Assembly (NCBI GenBank): GCA_027306955.1
Contig: DAHUXX010000178.1
Location: 1-23,866 of the forward strand
Direction: 5' to 3'
Origin: Acetobacteraceae bacterium
Lineage (GTDB): Bacteria; Pseudomonadota; Alphaproteobacteria; Acetobacterales; Acetobacteraceae
Length of the DNA: 23,866 nucleotides
Both the position numbers and the translations under genes were made by a program. Position 1 is the stretch's first letter. Each line of letters begins with the position of its first letter. Shown in pieces: positions 22,756-23,866 of the stretch. The notes under the pieces are model-generated. The model saw only the letters and a list, made by a program, of their open reading frames with translations. It had not been told where the DNA came from and did not search any database.

Positions 22756-22972
22756 GCCCGTGCGGACTCCCTCGCCGTCGTCGTACCCGCACGCATCCCC
22801 GCGCTCCGCCTTGCCAATCCGGCGCGAGGCGCCGGCGGGCGTCGGCACGTCCATGGCACATCACGCAGAGGTCAAGATACACACATCGTGTCTGATGTCG
22901 AGGCCATCAAAGATACCGGGTTGTGACCTCAGAATTGCCTGGCGGGCAACGCTCCCCGCCCGGAGCCGGACG
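22756..22972. promoter_or_regulatory. Leader and promoter region of the hyf-like operon
   Basis: The 217 bases between the XRE gene and the hyfB-like start probably hold the operon promoter. Visible on the plus strand are GAGGTCA at 22868-22874 with its inverted partner TGACCTC at 22924-22930, the near-direct repeats TCAAGATAC and TCAAAGATAC between them, and a GGCGGG/CCCGCC hairpin at 22941-22960 just after the XRE stop, which could end the XRE transcript. No clear -35/-10 pair is visible and none of the elements is a known consensus. Confidence 0.4.
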
Positions 22973-23224
22973 CTAGCTCCGCTCGATCAGCCGGACGCCG
23001 CGGCCCACGCCCTCGCTGCGCTGTCCGGCGGAGATCAGTTCGACCCCGGCCTGGTTGATCGCCTTGACGACCTTGTCGAGCGAATGCACCACGGCGCGGA
23101 CGACGCCCTCGCTTGCCTCCATGCGCTGGATCGTCGGCAGCGAGACGCCGGAAAGGCGCGCCAGTTCCCGCTGATCGATCCCGAGCAGGGCACGCGCGGC
23201 TTTCATTTGTTGGGATGTGATCAT
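22973..23224 (-). CDS. Small XRE-family transcriptional regulator
   Basis: The 83-residue protein is almost entirely a Cro/C1-type helix-turn-helix domain: A-A-R-A-L-L-G-I-D-Q-R-E-L-A-R-L-S-G-V-S-L-P-T-I-Q-R-M-E at about 9-36, followed by a short C-terminal helix and G-V-E-L-I-S. Such proteins repress their own gene and sometimes a neighbour. ATG 23224 was chosen because the domain starts there (M-I-T-S-Q-Q-M); the frame goes on to 23515 but overlaps the acetyltransferase. No ribosome site is visible. A 22-bp inverted repeat one base before the start may be its operator. It lies upstream of the hyf-like operon on the same strand and could control it, which is inferred from position. Confidence 0.8.
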   Translation of the reverse strand: MITSQQMKAARALLGIDQRELARLSGVSLPTIQRMEASEGVVRAVVHSLDKVVKAINQAGVELISAGQRSEGVGRGVRLIERS

Positions 23225-23225
23225 T

Positions 23226-23247
23226 GGTCTATCTAGAATGATAGACC
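23226..23247. promoter_or_regulatory. Inverted repeat at the XRE start, probable operator
   Basis: GGTCTATC (23226-23233) and GATAGACC (23240-23247) are perfect inverted repeats with a six-base centre, immediately upstream of the XRE ATG at 23224. On the minus strand, TTGATG and TAGATA with 18 bases between could be a promoter whose -10 lies inside the repeat. This would place the transcript start at or near the ATG, giving a leaderless message that the bound regulator blocks. This reading is inferred. Confidence 0.55.
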
Positions 23248-23255
23248 GACCATCA

Positions 23256-23866
23256 TCAAGTCGATATTTCCTGCTCGATGTCAGCTTCTCGGCGACCCTG
23301 GCGGATCGCCGCGAGGCCGCGCCGCGCGGTGCCGTCCGGGGCGGAATTCGCCGGCGCCAGCCAGGCCAGGATGGCGTCGCGGCAGCGCGGCCACTCGTCG
23401 TCCAGGATCGAATACCAGTCGGTGTCTCGCCGGCGCCCCTTGACCACCATGTGAGCGCGGTGGCGGCCCTCGTGGGTGAAGCCCAGTCGCTCGGCCGCGC
23501 GGCGGCTTGCGGCATTGAGCGAATCGCACTTCCATACCAGGCGCCGGTAGCCCAGGTCGTCCGCGGCCAGGCGCAGCAGCAGGTACATCGCCTCCGTCGC
23601 TGCGCGGGTGCGTTGCATCCTCGGCGAGAACCAGATGCCGCCGAGCTCGATCGCGGCGTTCCGGGGCTCGATGTTGAGCAGCGCCAGCCAGCCGGATGCG
23701 ACGCCCGTCGCCACCGGCCGCACGGCCCAGAACATCGGGTCGTGGGTCGAGGCCAGGGTCATCACCTGGGCACGCATGGCCGCCTCGGTCGCGAACGGAC
23801 CGTAGCCCATATGGGTCCAGCTCGCCTCCGCGCCCTGCGCCGCCTGCCAGAGCTCCGGGGTATGGC
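23256..23866 (-). CDS. GNAT family N-acetyltransferase (RimJ/RimL-like), 5' partial
   Basis: Acetyl-CoA-dependent acetyltransferase; the substrate is unknown. The reading frame stays open to the window edge upstream of the ATG at 23810, encoding H-T-P-E-L-W-Q-A-A-Q-G-A, which fits the family, so the real start lies outside. Family landmarks are W-T-H-M-G-Y-G-P-F near the visible start, E-L-G-G-I-W-F-S-P-R-M-Q-R-T-R-A-A-T-E-A (strand and acetyl-CoA loop), and R-L-V-W-K-C-D-S-L-N-A-A-S-R-R-A-A-E-R-L-G-F, ending D-T-D-W-Y-S-I-L-D-D-E-W-P. It belongs to the acetyltransferase_3 type. It ends 31 bases before the XRE start on the same strand; the XRE operator lies in that gap. Confidence 0.85.
   Translation of the reverse strand, partial: HTPELWQAAQGAEASWTHMGYGPFATEAAMRAQVMTLASTHDPMFWAVRPVATGVASGWLALLNIEPRNAAIELGGIWFSPRMQRTRAATEAMYLLLRLAADDLGYRRLVWKCDSLNAASRRAAERLGFTHEGRHRAHMVVKGRRRDTDWYSILDDEWPRCRDAILAWLAPANSAPDGTARRGLAAIRQGRREADIEQEIST

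Noticed and set aside
21382..22926. Long plus-strand frame (514 codons) opposite the hyfB-like gene.
   Set aside because: Same composition bias; the opposite strand encodes a conserved membrane protein over the whole stretch.

Overview
This GC-rich window looks chromosomal and alphaproteobacterial. The indications are a FixK/FNR-type box, a meta-cleavage (lig-type) protocatechuate cluster, a Liv-type ABC transporter and a hydrogenase-4-like membrane complex. I cannot name the genus. No rRNA, tRNA, IS element, integrase or CRISPR array was seen.

Bases 1-5403: protocatechuate 4,5-cleavage region. The C-terminal part of a LysR-type regulator enters from the left edge. A first, divergent ligA/ligB-type dioxygenase pair is on the minus strand. 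A 297-base divergent control region follows. It holds a 17-bp perfect inverted repeat whose loop contains a consensus FixK/FNR box. A plus-strand operon then carries ligJ (4-oxalomesaconate hydratase), canonical ligA and ligB, and ligC (CHMS dehydrogenase). Together these open the ring of protocatechuate and carry out two downstream steps. PDC hydrolase (ligI) and the aldolase (ligK) are not in the window.

Bases 5408-12100: a Liv-type transporter split between two divergent operons. livG-livF-livH-livM run on the minus strand. On the plus strand a DUF3830-like protein, a TIGR04076-like protein and an aldo/keto reductase overlap one another by four bases and are followed by the periplasmic binding protein. 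A strong hairpin closes the plus-strand unit.

Bases 12113-15708: a PuuB-like FAD oxidoreductase, an S49 (SppA/SohB-like) peptidase and a CaiB/BaiF CoA-transferase broken by a one-base frameshift.

Bases 15702-22755: six tightly overlapped minus-strand genes (hyfB, C, E, F, G, I type). They encode a complex I/hydrogenase-4-like membrane complex. Its large subunit lacks the four Ni-ligating cysteines and no ferredoxin subunit is encoded, so it resembles the energy-converting hydrogenase-related (Ehr) complexes rather than a hydrogenase. This is the most interesting system here.

Bases 22973-23866: a small XRE regulator with a 22-bp inverted repeat directly at its start, and a GNAT acetyltransferase running off the right edge.
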